The position numbers and the translations under genes were made by a program. DNA of 64,000 bases, taken from positions 1 to 64,000 of the forward strand of contig NZ_JAHLME010000003.1 in the NCBI RefSeq assembly GCF_018919395.1. Reading direction: 5' to 3'. The notes under the pieces are model-generated. The model was not told where the DNA came from. It was given only the letters and a program-made list of their open reading frames with translations, and searched no databases. This stretch comes from Geomonas azotofigens (GTDB lineage: Bacteria; Desulfobacterota; Desulfuromonadia; Geobacterales; Geobacteraceae). Shown in pieces: positions 1 through 8,239 of this stretch; positions within the stretch are counted from its first letter, which is position 1, and every line of letters starts with the position of its first letter.

Positions 1-318
1 AAGAATCGACTTGTATCGGTTCTGAAACAAATGCCCGCAGCGTTGATGGCGCAGATTGAAAGCGGTAGCGTAGCCTCCCAACAACTTCTGCATCAGGCTG
101 GAAATAGGAATGTTTCCAGTCTGCAGCAGTAGATGAAGGTGATTTGGGATCAAAGCCCAGGCAAAGCATCGGGTTGAGGAGGTGGTCGTAAGCTCGATGA
201 GCCGAGACAGGAAGTCGTCTCTGTCTACATCATCGGAGAAAATGTCTCTACGTTCGATGCCACGGCAAATTATGTGGTGCAAAGACCCTGGTATATCGAT
301 CCGTCCTTGGCGAGGCAT
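1..318 (-). pseudogene. Partial REP-associated transposase, cut by window edge
   Basis: Positions 1-365 repeat positions 1369-1733 without a difference I could find, so this is the 5' part (about 106 codons) of a second copy of the transposase at 658-1686, on the same strand. The gene starts at 318 and runs off the left edge, so whether it is complete outside the window cannot be seen. Identity breaks at 366, just past the inverted-repeat element. Two near-identical neighbouring copies indicate recent transposition or tandem duplication. Confidence 0.85.
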
Positions 319-330
319 AGCCACCTCCTG

Positions 331-404
331 GAAATCTTATAATCTTATACGTGTCCCCCTGTTCCTTGGAAATCTTATAATCTTATACGTGTCCCCCTGT
401 TCCC
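331..404. repeat. Two direct copies of the transposase terminal repeat
   Basis: A roughly 30-bp sequence (core CTTATACGTGTCCCCC) occurs at 331-361 and again from 369, and the same sequence follows the complete transposase gene start at 1699-1730. Its reverse complement (GGGGGACACGTATAAG) occurs in tandem at 598-632 and 634-668. The stretch between 405 and 597 shows no gene or recognisable structure. Confidence 0.8.
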
Positions 405-597
405 CAGATAAAAGTGGTTACCTGATGTTGTTATTGCTTCTTTTGTCAAATCATGCTCGGTCATTTTGCATCTCTCTTTTTCAACGTCTCAAGGCGCACC
501 GGCGACCGTAGCGAACACCGTGTGCCGCCGCTGGTTGAACTCTAAAGGCTTATTTCTTCAGTCACAAAGAATCAATTTCTAATCGCGCCTGCCTCTC

Positions 598-1733
598 GGG
601 GCAAAGGGGGACACGTATAAGATTATAAGTTTCGGGCAAAGGGGGACACGTATAAGATTATAAGTTTCTGTCCAGCACCTCTTGCAGTTCCCATCCGTTT
701 TCTTCGGCCAGCTTTTCACCACGTGAAACAGCTTGGGCAACAGCGGGTTGAGATATCTGTAACAACCTCGCTAGGGCCACCTCTGTAACCCCTATCTCTC
801 TGACCGCCCAAAAACATAACAAACTGCGTGCCCGAACATGCTGGCGCTGTTTGCCCGCCGCACAAACGTCCTTTGCTTCCATCTCAAGAACATTAGCTAC
901 CAATAAAATTAATCTCTCAATATCCACCTTCTGTCGGCTGTATCTAGTCTTTTTTTCAAATTCGTCCTCTGCCAACTGCAGCAGAGAATGAACAAAATCA
1001 CTGTCGCCCAGTATTCGTTCATCACTTTCGAAGAACATATCGGCATCTCTAGCAGAACGTAACTCTCGCCATCCGCCGACACTTCTCCTTAATCCGCCAC
1101 CTGTCAAATCTGAGCGACGTCCCATCGCCACTCCGTCAAATACGAAGCTCTTATACGCTTTGCGGCTTTCTCCAAGCTTGTTGCCGAACCGCCCTAAAAC
1201 ATCTGTGATAGGCATCCATGACTCAAGGTCTGGGTTGCAACCAAGCATGCAACCATGCCCGCAGTACCGGAACTCCGATAATGCTTCAAACGTGGGAACA
1301 AGGCCTGCACGTAAGGGATTCAAATGGATGTATCTCACCAGTTCCAGCAAATAGACCTCTTCCTGGCAAAGAATCGACTTGTATCGGTTCTGAAACAAAT
1401 GCCCGCAGCGTTGATGGCGCAGATTGAAAGCGGTAGCGTAGCCTCCCAACAACTTCTGCATCAGGCTGGAAATAGGAATGTTTCCAGTCTGCAGCAGTAG
1501 ATGAAGGTGATTTGGGATCAAAGCCCAGGCAAAGCATCGGGTTGAGGAGGTGGTCGTAAGCTCGATGAGCCGAGACAGGAAGTCGTCTCTGTCTACATCA
1601 TCGGAGAAAATGTCTCTACGTTCGATGCCACGGCAAATTATGTGGTGCAAAGACCCTGGTATATCGATCCGTCCTTGGCGAGGCATAGCCACCTCCTGGA
1701 AATCTTATAATCTTATACGTGTCCCCCTGTTCC
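598..1733 (-). mobile_element. Transposase unit bounded by inverted repeats
   Basis: The complete transposase gene is bracketed by inverted copies of a 30-bp sequence: GGGGGACACGTATAAG in tandem at 598-668 and its complement at 1699-1730. The inner left copy contains the transposase stop codon. The unit looks like a REP-transposase with its own recognition ends. It lies directly next to the reverse-transcriptase operon at 1767-4105. Confidence 0.7.
658..1686 (-). CDS. REP-associated tyrosine transposase (Y1_Tnp / RAYT)
   Basis: Single-strand DNA transposase of the IS200/IS605-related RAYT family, which acts on REP palindromes. The N-terminal half has the family opening (RIDIPGSLHHIICRGIERR), the HUH motif NHLHLLLQ and the YIHLNPLRAG segment carrying the catalytic tyrosine. 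The C-terminal part (KVDIERLILLVANVLEM to SQPAVAQAVSRGEKLA) resembles a DnaA/HTH-type DNA-binding domain seen in longer RAYTs. I place the start at the ATG at 1686, five bases after AGGAGG, rather than at the GTG two codons upstream. About 342 residues, apparently intact. Function by family resemblance; mobility is supported by the second copy at the left edge. Confidence 0.88.
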   Translation of the reverse strand: MPRQGRIDIPGSLHHIICRGIERRDIFSDDVDRDDFLSRLIELTTTSSTRCFAWALIPNHLHLLLQTGNIPISSLMQKLLGGYATAFNLRHQRCGHLFQNRYKSILCQEEVYLLELVRYIHLNPLRAGLVPTFEALSEFRYCGHGCMLGCNPDLESWMPITDVLGRFGNKLGESRKAYKSFVFDGVAMGRRSDLTGGGLRRSVGGWRELRSARDADMFFESDERILGDSDFVHSLLQLAEDEFEKKTRYSRQKVDIERLILLVANVLEMEAKDVCAAGKQRQHVRARSLLCFWAVREIGVTEVALARLLQISQPAVAQAVSRGEKLAEENGWELQEVLDRNL

Positions 1734-1766
1734 CCCTGTTCCTGTTCCCCTGTTCCCTGTTCTGAG

Positions 1767-2468
1767 TTACATCGAACCCACTTCTGTGGAAACAAAAGCT
1801 ATTACATCAGAAAAAACATCTACAGCTTTGGTTCCGGAACATGACTCTATTAATTCATCAACTGTGCACTCAAATTTTAAACCAGTGCGTGGATTAACTA
1901 GAGCAATATTTTCAATTTGATACTGCATAGAATAAAAATTTAGGGCAAGATATGTTATTATTTGCCGTAGATCGTTTGTTTTAAAATGTCTGTCACCAGC
2001 CTTTACCTCGACCAGCCTGTCAAGATATATAATATCTGCTTTGCAAGAATCCAATTGCCCACAGCCTTTAAATAATGGCCAAAAGACAATATTTGAAAAG
2101 TCAGCTCCATAAAAATATCTGGAAAGAGAATTTGCAATCTTCTTAGCTTCGCTCAGTTCTTTATTTGATAACGGATCAATTGGATTAATACTTTGAGCAA
2201 GTCGCTGGATATATGCACGTACGTTTTCCTCGATGGAACTGAACTTTCCAGACGCTACTTTCCCAGAAATTGATTTCTCTTTAAATAAGCGAAAGGCCAA
2301 CTCGTTGATAACCGCTCTTCTATCTCTATCTACTTGACCTGATGAAAGCACAGGCAAATTAAATCTATTTGATGACAGGTTCAAATGTCTAACAAATGAA
2401 TCCGCCGTAGGGAGCAGTTGATTCCAAAAAGATGAGTATGAATTAGAAAATTTGCGTTCAGAAATCAT
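1767..2468 (-). CDS. PD-(D/E)XK-like nuclease partner of the reverse transcriptase
   Basis: I do not recognise a named family. The 233-residue protein has a pattern typical of PD-(D/E)XK nucleases: Asp145 in ADIIYLD, then Glu154-x-Lys156 (LVEVKAG), followed by DLRQIITYLAL with a Gln like that in many such folds. Its start codon overlaps the stop of the reverse transcriptase gene (TAATG), so the two are almost certainly co-translated. The region is much richer in A+T than the rest of the window, which points to horizontal transfer. Inference: effector or processing nuclease of an RT-based defence unit. The nuclease assignment rests on a short motif only. Confidence 0.6.
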   Translation of the reverse strand: MISERKFSNSYSSFWNQLLPTADSFVRHLNLSSNRFNLPVLSSGQVDRDRRAVINELAFRLFKEKSISGKVASGKFSSIEENVRAYIQRLAQSINPIDPLSNKELSEAKKIANSLSRYFYGADFSNIVFWPLFKGCGQLDSCKADIIYLDRLVEVKAGDRHFKTNDLRQIITYLALNFYSMQYQIENIALVNPRTGLKFECTVDELIESCSGTKAVDVFSDVIAFVSTEVGSM

Positions 2469-4105
2469 TATATTTCCAACCCCTTACCATTGGCTTTATG
2501 CTCAGATGCCCAAGTAAGAACCAATTTATCAAAAGGTGATAGGGATGACTTAATTCGTTTCCGCCATTCTTTTCCTTCGTCTTCAAGAATATACGAAGAT
2601 ATAAGTAAGGCGCGTTTTTCCCACGGGGTGGCTGTATTGAACCGCTTAAGTTGATTGGATACCCAATAATCAGCATTATGTTTAGCAAGAATCAAAATAA
2701 TATCGCGCTTTATCATCATAGACGTTGTTTCCATAAAAACTTTTATAAGCACAGTGTCTGTTTCATCGGAGTTATCATATGATAGAACTCTAACAGCAAA
2801 GGCAAGATTGACCGGAACCTGACAGATATACGATTGTGTTTCGAGCAATTCTCTTAGTTTAGCAAAAACCTTCTGCCTCGTATTATCATTCAAATCATCT
2901 ATAATACGAACAAGCAGTATCATAACTGTTGTGAATATTGGATATAAAATATATAAATTCTCCAACAACGACAATACTGCTGGGTTTTTTACGTTTTCAT
3001 CAATGTGACCAATCGCTTTGATTAATTTACGAGTTAGGCCTTCCTGCACTCTAGTTTTTTGCATTTCACTCGCAAGCATTCCAACAATGTCAAACTTACC
3101 TAATTCATCGCAAAGTGTTTCGTAATCTTCATCAGCAGTATCAGAATATGGGTCATAGTGAATATGTATGCTTAGAAAATCCCTCTTATTTTTTTCTTCT
3201 CCATCCTCAGGAATGTTTGAATCTGAGAAGGTAGATGTTTCAAGGAATTCACCAGAACTAAGGATTCGAGTTTTTGTTTTTTGTATCGTCAAGCCTTCGT
3301 TATTCAGTAGGGTTTCACTTAGATAAATAAGATTTGCATACATCTCTTCTTTAGAATTGCCAAATATATGATAATCATCAACAAAACGGCAAAAGGAAAT
3401 CCCGCGAGCGACCAAAAGTTTATCTGTTCTATTTAGCAACAACTCGCTAAGCAACCTTGCTGCTGGACCTCCGATGGGTAAACCATACGAGACCCCACCG
3501 GACAGGCCATTCAGCAAGTACTTAATTTGTTTGATCACTTCAGATTTTCTGGTAGTTTTCTTTAATGCATTTTCAAGGCGGTGATGATAAATATGAGGAT
3601 AAAAATCAGATATGTCACACGTCAGTACAAATTTGAATTTACTAGCTTGCTGAATCGAATGCTTTTGGAAAGCAAGCCACCCAAAATCTTTGTCAAAAAT
3701 TGTATGATCATCCATATCTGGTTTAAACCGATATGAAAAAACATTATCGTTGCTAGTACTGATCCTGCTTTTTTCGATGTCGTTACCTATAAAAATTACC
3801 AATCCAAGCAGGTAAGCATTCCAAATCGAATCTATCTGAGTCCCTTGCCTAAATCCAGTATACCCTACCGAGTTGAGTAGTTTTTCATGCTCTAGAGGCA
3901 TTTGACTGATTAATTCGTCAAAAGATCCATTAATACTCTCAAGTAATTTTATTATATCGTCTTTCTTATCTTTAAAGATTTGACGCTCAATTGGGTACGG
4001 GAAGATATCAGTATCACCATATCTGATAATATTTTCAAGTGAGAAGGCTAAACATTTATCAAGTGAACCTAATTTAGGTGTTTCAGCTTTTTGTTTAAGT
4101 TGCAC
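2468..4105 (-). CDS. Reverse transcriptase of the UG/Abi (defence) type
   Basis: 545-residue stand-alone reverse transcriptase. Motif A is FVLTCDISDFYPHIY (Asp164), motif B GLPIGGPAARLLSELLLN (from about 208), and the catalytic box FCRFVDDYHIF (DD at 243-244). The N-terminus has a GDTDIFPYPIE stretch (30-40), and the C-terminal 200 residues look all-helical, HEAT-like, as in Abi/UG reverse transcriptases; no maturase or group II intron domain is visible. The start is a GTG with a weak upstream AAAGGT. It overlaps the PD-(D/E)XK-like gene by one base. These RTs are mostly antiphage (DRT/Abi) systems; I cannot assign the exact UG class. Its low GC and the adjoining transposase suggest recent acquisition. 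Confidence 0.85.
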   Translation of the reverse strand: MQLKQKAETPKLGSLDKCLAFSLENIIRYGDTDIFPYPIERQIFKDKKDDIIKLLESINGSFDELISQMPLEHEKLLNSVGYTGFRQGTQIDSIWNAYLLGLVIFIGNDIEKSRISTSNDNVFSYRFKPDMDDHTIFDKDFGWLAFQKHSIQQASKFKFVLTCDISDFYPHIYHHRLENALKKTTRKSEVIKQIKYLLNGLSGGVSYGLPIGGPAARLLSELLLNRTDKLLVARGISFCRFVDDYHIFGNSKEEMYANLIYLSETLLNNEGLTIQKTKTRILSSGEFLETSTFSDSNIPEDGEEKNKRDFLSIHIHYDPYSDTADEDYETLCDELGKFDIVGMLASEMQKTRVQEGLTRKLIKAIGHIDENVKNPAVLSLLENLYILYPIFTTVMILLVRIIDDLNDNTRQKVFAKLRELLETQSYICQVPVNLAFAVRVLSYDNSDETDTVLIKVFMETTSMMIKRDIILILAKHNADYWVSNQLKRFNTATPWEKRALLISSYILEDEGKEWRKRIKSSLSPFDKLVLTWASEHKANGKGLEI

Positions 4106-4168
4106 AGTGTGATCTACCTTTATTAGTGGAATATTGTTGTTCTAGTTGTTGGGAGGCCAACGCCCAAA

Positions 4169-4251
4169 GGGAGACATGGGGACGCCCATGATTTCATGCG
4201 TTTCTTCGGAAACTAAGAAAATGGGTAGCGCACAACTTCATGGGCGTCCCC
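4169..4251. repeat. Palindromic REPIN-like element A
   Basis: Two inverted arms, GGGGACGCCCATGA at 4178-4191 and TCATGGGCGTCCCC at 4238-4251, surround about 46 bp. About 40 bp of the left side (from GGGAGACATGGGGACG) recur at 6529, with few differences. The two elements bracket the pair of DUF2157-type genes. The rest of the gap to 4331 shows nothing else. Confidence 0.75.
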
Positions 4252-4331
4252 CTGCTGCATAATCGCTGGAAGCTCGTCCTCCCTTTTCACATTTACGCCG
4301 ATCTCCTTTAGGTCAGAAATTCTGCGGATCA

Positions 4332-5537
4332 CTAATAGCTGCCGGATGCGCCGCCTCCGCCGAAGGTACCACCGCCCGGTTGAAATCCTTTTGCCTGTGG
4401 CACACTGGCCACCGGGGTGAGGGGCTGGATCGCCGCCAACGCCTCGGCATCGAGACCATAGAGGCGCGGTTCAAGAAGCGGTTCGGCGGTAAAGGCGCCC
4501 CGGCAGCGCTTCGAACCGGTGCGCAGCCAGCGCAGCAGGCCGAAGGCGAGACTTGCCAACAACAGTCCCGCTGCCGTCAACTCCTCGGCAAGATGCCCGA
4601 AATGTATGTAGTACTTGAGGGTGATGATCGACAGGATTGCGGAGACGACGCCGAACCAGAGCAGGGCCCGGTCGCGGCGGCAGATCCCTATCGCCAGGGC
4701 CGCCACCGGCAGGATGGCGGTAAGTAGCGCGCAAAGGGGATCGCTCCAGGGTAGCTGCCACTCTCCCGGAGTCCAGCCGAGCCATTCCCGCCAGAGGAGG
4801 CGATGGGCAAAGAGGTTCACGTCGAGGTAGATTCCCGCCCAGGCCGCGAGGCGCATGCTCTCCAAAGACCAAACGTATCCCCGGGGCAGGTTCTTTCGGC
4901 CGGTAAGCCGCAGTTGCGCCCAGATTGCCGCTGCGCCGAGCAGCAGCAAGAGGACGAGCCGGGACAGTCCCGGCGTCTGCCAGAGGAGAACGTCCGCGAG
5001 ATGGAAGGGAAGACCGGCAAGGGCGAAGATCGCCCCGAACGCCGCCAGGGCGTAGCCGTAGCGGACCGTCAGCAGGACCGCTCCGGCCAGGACGATGACG
5101 TGCGCCGCAAGCCAAGCCAGGCGTTCCGCGCTGTGCCCCAAGTCGTGAGTGGGGATGGCAACCGCCAGGGCAAGCATGCCGACCGCCAGCAGCAGCAGCG
5201 CCTCCTCGGCGCCGCAGCGGTAGAGGCGGCGGCCGGCAATGAGCTCGTGATCGGCGACCCAGGCGCAGAGCGGGGCGAAGAGCAGGCACAATACAGTGAA
5301 GCCGTCTTCCTTGACATCGAACATAACAGCCGGCAGCGCCACCAGAGCCGCTACTCCGACCGTGGTGAACAAGGCGAGGAGGATGCGGATAAAGACGTTC
5401 ACCCGCACCAATTCCGGCCGATAGCGCTCCGCCACCGCAGCGGCCTGCTCAGGGGTAATGATCCCGGCCTCCTGCCAGCGTCGCGCCTCCTCAACCACCG
5501 CCACCCGGCGCTCACCTTTCTCGTAGAGGCGTATCAT
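4332..5537 (-). CDS. DUF2157/DUF4401-type membrane protein
   Basis: 401-residue integral membrane protein of unknown function. The N-terminal cytoplasmic segment (WQEAGIITPEQAAAVAERY) is the hallmark of DUF2157-like proteins, followed by roughly ten hydrophobic helices between residues 50 and 345. The C-terminus is unusual: it ends in a glycine-rich run, GGGTFGGGGASGSY. The start ATG overlaps the stop of the upstream gene (ATGA), so the two proteins probably work together. No catalytic motif is seen. Confidence 0.75.
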   Translation of the reverse strand: MIRLYEKGERRVAVVEEARRWQEAGIITPEQAAAVAERYRPELVRVNVFIRILLALFTTVGVAALVALPAVMFDVKEDGFTVLCLLFAPLCAWVADHELIAGRRLYRCGAEEALLLLAVGMLALAVAIPTHDLGHSAERLAWLAAHVIVLAGAVLLTVRYGYALAAFGAIFALAGLPFHLADVLLWQTPGLSRLVLLLLLGAAAIWAQLRLTGRKNLPRGYVWSLESMRLAAWAGIYLDVNLFAHRLLWREWLGWTPGEWQLPWSDPLCALLTAILPVAALAIGICRRDRALLWFGVVSAILSIITLKYYIHFGHLAEELTAAGLLLASLAFGLLRWLRTGSKRCRGAFTAEPLLEPRLYGLDAEALAAIQPLTPVASVPQAKGFQPGGGTFGGGGASGSY

Positions 5538-6478
5538 TCGGCACTCCGAAGGCGGCGGTGCAAGGCCACCAGAGCCGTCAGCAACGACGCCGCGCTGATC
5601 AGGAAGTAGAGTATGCCCCCTTCACTGCTCCAGTGACCGCGATCGAACATGAAGCTGGTGATGCCGAGATAGCCATAAAGGACGGCGTACAGGAGGAAGG
5701 CGAAGCTGCGTTCCCGCAGGGCATAGAGGGCGCTGCCGCAGCCGGCCAGCAGCAGGCCGGCAAGATAGGCCAGACCGGTGGCGCGGGAGCTGATCCCGGC
5801 GACCAAGGCGGCGAGGAGTACGTTGACCCCGAGGTGCAGGTGGACGGGGAGGAAGTGGCGTTTCCAGCCGAGCCGGGTCTGTATCGCCCCCGTCGCCACA
5901 ACCAGGGCCCCGAAGAAGAGGGCATTGTCGCGCAGGGCGCCATCCCAAAGCCCTGCGCCGAGTAGGCTCGTCTTGACGCCGAGCCAGGCGCCGAGGGTGG
6001 AGAGGGCCAGGGATAGGACCAGGCGATTATCAAAATAGTGGGCGCAGAGGAGATACGTCAGGGCGGAGACCAGCAGCCACCAGTTCCAGTATTGGGCGAG
6101 GAGTTGGTAGCGGAGTTCCAGATAGCCCTGTAGCGTTCCAAGGAGGAGGCAGCCGAGCAGGAGGACATAGTCGTATGCCGCGTCGGGGGGCGCGAGTTTT
6201 TCCCGAGAGAAACCTCCGCCGTGGCGCAGGCAGTAGGCAAAACAAACAGCACACCCCAGGGTAATGGCCGCGAGCAGGGTCAGGTGGCCGATGGAGGCAA
6301 AATGTTTGGCGACAAGCAGACCGAGTCCGGTAGTCAGGATCAGGATGCCGCCATAGAGGAGCAGCCGCAGTTCCCAGTGCACCGAAAATAGCTCCCGACC
6401 GTAGATCCGGCGCAGCAGCGCCGCCTGCTCCCGGCTCAGGATTTCGCTACTCTCAAGATCATCCAGTGCCTCTTGCAC
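5534..6478 (-). CDS. DUF2157 membrane protein
   Basis: 314 residues; N-terminal segment LESSEILSREQAALLRRIYG (residues about 8-27) matches the DUF2157 opening, followed by eight to ten predicted membrane helices. It is the first gene of a two-gene operon with the 401-residue relative, with a 4-bp ATGA overlap. Families of this type often occur as such pairs; their function is unknown. Nothing in the sequence reveals a substrate. Confidence 0.75.
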   Translation of the reverse strand: MQEALDDLESSEILSREQAALLRRIYGRELFSVHWELRLLLYGGILILTTGLGLLVAKHFASIGHLTLLAAITLGCAVCFAYCLRHGGGFSREKLAPPDAAYDYVLLLGCLLLGTLQGYLELRYQLLAQYWNWWLLVSALTYLLCAHYFDNRLVLSLALSTLGAWLGVKTSLLGAGLWDGALRDNALFFGALVVATGAIQTRLGWKRHFLPVHLHLGVNVLLAALVAGISSRATGLAYLAGLLLAGCGSALYALRERSFAFLLYAVLYGYLGITSFMFDRGHWSSEGGILYFLISAASLLTALVALHRRLRSAE

Positions 6479-6528
6479 CGTGCCTCCCTTTCTTCAATCC
6501 ACCACACACTCGACATCTGAGGAGACAT

Positions 6529-6599
6529 GGGAGACATGGGGACGCCCATTGATTTTATGCGTTTCTCCGCACAGGGATGCATGATTTCATTGGCGTCCC
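6529..6599. repeat. Palindromic REPIN-like element B
   Basis: Arms GGGACGCCCATTGATTTTAT (from 6539) and ATTTCATTGGCGTCCC (ending 6599) are imperfect inverted copies. The left arm and its flank match element A at 4169. The arms also share GGGGAC with the transposase ends at the left of the window, but I see no further identity. Confidence 0.7.
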
Positions 6600-6660
6600 A
6601 GCTTTCTACAAGCCTGCCCCTTTATCGCTACATCTCAGTTGTCCATCACTCGGCCGGCTA

Positions 6661-7335
6661 TCAGTAGCCATAGTCGAGACTGAGAACTTTGCTCACGCGA
6701 CCGCCCTTAAAACAAACGCCTTGCATGAACTCATTGGGCCCGAAGTTGTATAGCCAAATCTCCTGACAGTCGCTTTTCCAGGGAGACGGGTGGGCTACAG
6801 GCTGGCCACACTTCTGTAACACCTCTCCCTTGGAGTCACCTCTCGCCGCCAAACCGTTACTGCACCGGCACGACTCAAAAACGTTCGTTCCGGTAGTAGC
6901 ATTTGCTGCGTTCATGGCTACCAAGGCAACATTCCTCGGTGGGGCGGCCTGTATTGGGGCAACTGTTGCCGGAGATATCTGCTGAGATGGCAACGGTGAT
7001 CGTTGCGGCAAAGTTTGCTGAGGTGCTGCCTGAATTGGTGCCGGTTCTGCTTCGTACCTGGCGGGAACCACAACTACCTCATTCCCATTTTTATCGGTGT
7101 AGTGTTCATAGCCGGAGGTGTCAGTTGGTTTCTGAGGCTGCGGGGCGGGCATCGCTACTGGCTGTGCAGGCATCGCCGGAACTTGCTGCATGGGGATGGC
7201 AGGTTCTTTCGCAGCGCCGAAAATAAAGGAAGTCAGATCTGTTTTCACCAGCTGTACAGCGGCAAGCAGTATTACCACAGACATCCAGACACCCATGGCA
7301 TTTTGCGGTGACTGGGGTTTTCTTTTCTGTCTCAC
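6661..7335 (-). CDS. DUF2845 protein with N-terminal membrane anchor
   Basis: 224 residues. One N-terminal hydrophobic helix (about 16-40, MGVWMSVVILLAAVQLV) is followed by a long Pro/Gln/Ala-rich linker (about 45-145) and a C-terminal domain with the DUF2845 pattern: CRCSNGLAARGDSKGEVLQKCGQP and later CQEIWLYNFGPNEFMQGVCF. The cysteines suggest a disulfide-stabilised periplasmic domain. Monocistronic as far as visible. Function unknown. Confidence 0.75.
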   Translation of the reverse strand: MRQKRKPQSPQNAMGVWMSVVILLAAVQLVKTDLTSFIFGAAKEPAIPMQQVPAMPAQPVAMPAPQPQKPTDTSGYEHYTDKNGNEVVVVPARYEAEPAPIQAAPQQTLPQRSPLPSQQISPATVAPIQAAPPRNVALVAMNAANATTGTNVFESCRCSNGLAARGDSKGEVLQKCGQPVAHPSPWKSDCQEIWLYNFGPNEFMQGVCFKGGRVSKVLSLDYGY

Positions 7336-7651
7336 AGAGGATTCTCCGGTTCAATCCATTCTTGTGCACACGCTACGGGTGATAATGGCAAGCTACGGTT
7401 GTGTGGGGAGACATAGTGGGTAAGAGCTTATTAAGTAAACGACACTATATGATTTCTTATGAGGCAAGTCAAACGGCAATGACTGTCACGGGTAGGATGG
7501 ATACGTTCGGACTTAGAACAAGAGGGTGTGAGACTGTTGTGGTAAGAGGAGGGGGGATGCGGAAAGGTACTTTGATCGCAGAAATTTTCAGGAGAAAAAA
7601 TAATGATATTAAATATATAGCATGGGGACGTAAAGTTGCCGGAAAAAAGAG
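7336..7651. other. Intergenic stretch with no recognised feature
   Basis: Divergent region between the DUF2845 gene (leftward) and the Rrf2 gene (rightward). Short open frames here lack ribosome-binding sites and family resemblance. It must contain the promoter of the leftward gene, but I could not pick one out. Confidence 0.5.
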
Positions 7652-7700
7652 TTGACATAAAGTTTTGGAGGAGCTATACACAAGTCTACAAAAACGACAG
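7652..7700 (+). promoter_or_regulatory. rrf2 promoter with downstream operator (autoregulation)
   Basis: TTGACA (7652-7657), 17-bp spacer, TATACA (7675-7680). Just downstream, over the expected start of transcription, lies CTACAAAAACGACAG (7686-7700), whose reverse complement CTGTCGTTTTTGTAG fits the 15-bp half-palindromic pattern found at 8201, 18205 and 32829. Its position suggests that Rrf2 represses its own gene. Confidence 0.65.
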
Positions 7701-7708
7701 GGTAATAG

Positions 7709-8170
7709 ATGATTTCTAAAAAGACTAAATATGGCCTGAAAGCCCTCATCTACCTTGCTCGCCAGTACGAGCAGGGACCGATCCTGATTGCGGACCTTGC
7801 TCGGGACGAAAACATCCCGAAGAAGTTTCTGGAAGCCATCCTGCTTGCCCTGAAAAACAGTGGCATCCTGCAGAGCCGGAAAGGGAAGGGGGGCGGCTAC
7901 TACCTGGGCCGCTCACCCAGGCAGATTACCATGGGGCAGGCCATCCGTGTCATGGAAGGTCCCCTCGCTCCGGTTCCCTGCGTCAGCGAGTCCGCGTACG
8001 CGAAGTGTACCGAGTGCGGCAACGAGAACACCTGCGGCATCCGGCTGGTCATGAAGGACGTGCGCGACGCGATCGCCCAGATCCTCGACAACACTACCCT
8101 AGCCGATGTGCTGGAGCGCATCGACCACGCCGAACAGTCTGAAAAGAACGTCATCGATTTTTGTATCTAG
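7709..8170 (+). CDS. Rrf2-family transcriptional regulator of the sulfur cluster
   Basis: 153-residue winged-helix regulator of the Rrf2 family (relatives: IscR, CymR). N-terminal wHTH (MISKKTKYGLKALIYLA, then PKKFLEAILLALKNSGIL and the wing KGKGGGYYLGRS). After it come four cysteines, PCVSESAYAKCTECGNENTC, spaced C-x8-C-x2-C-x5-C. IscR uses three cysteines for an Fe-S cluster, while the cysteine-metabolism regulator CymR does not, so a cluster or metal here is possible. It precedes the sulfate-binding protein gene, and similar 15-bp sites occur at its own promoter and at three sulfur operons. Inference: local sulfur-status regulator. Confidence 0.88.
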   Translation: MISKKTKYGLKALIYLARQYEQGPILIADLARDENIPKKFLEAILLALKNSGILQSRKGKGGGYYLGRSPRQITMGQAIRVMEGPLAPVPCVSESAYAKCTECGNENTCGIRLVMKDVRDAIAQILDNTTLADVLERIDHAEQSEKNVIDFCI

Positions 8171-8200
8171 CACGGCAACACTTTTTTTTGCCTTTAAAAT

Positions 8201-8215
8201 CTATCAAATCTGTAG
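8201..8215 (+). promoter_or_regulatory. Rrf2-type operator before the sulfate-binding protein gene
   Basis: CTATCAAATCTGTAG followed by ACTAA, matching CTATAAAACTTATAG-ACTAG at 32829 and CTATAAAAATTGTAG-GCTAA at 18205. It sits only 12 bp before the AGGAG site of the gene. A weak TTGCCT/TGTAGA promoter (8189 and 8211) would place the operator over the -10 box, consistent with repression. Confidence 0.6.
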
Positions 8216-8239
8216 ACTAACCAGAAAAGGAGAATGGCC

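Noticed and set aside
7401-7655. Small plus-strand gene before rrf2
   Set aside because: No ribosome site, no family resemblance, and it runs into the rrf2 promoter.
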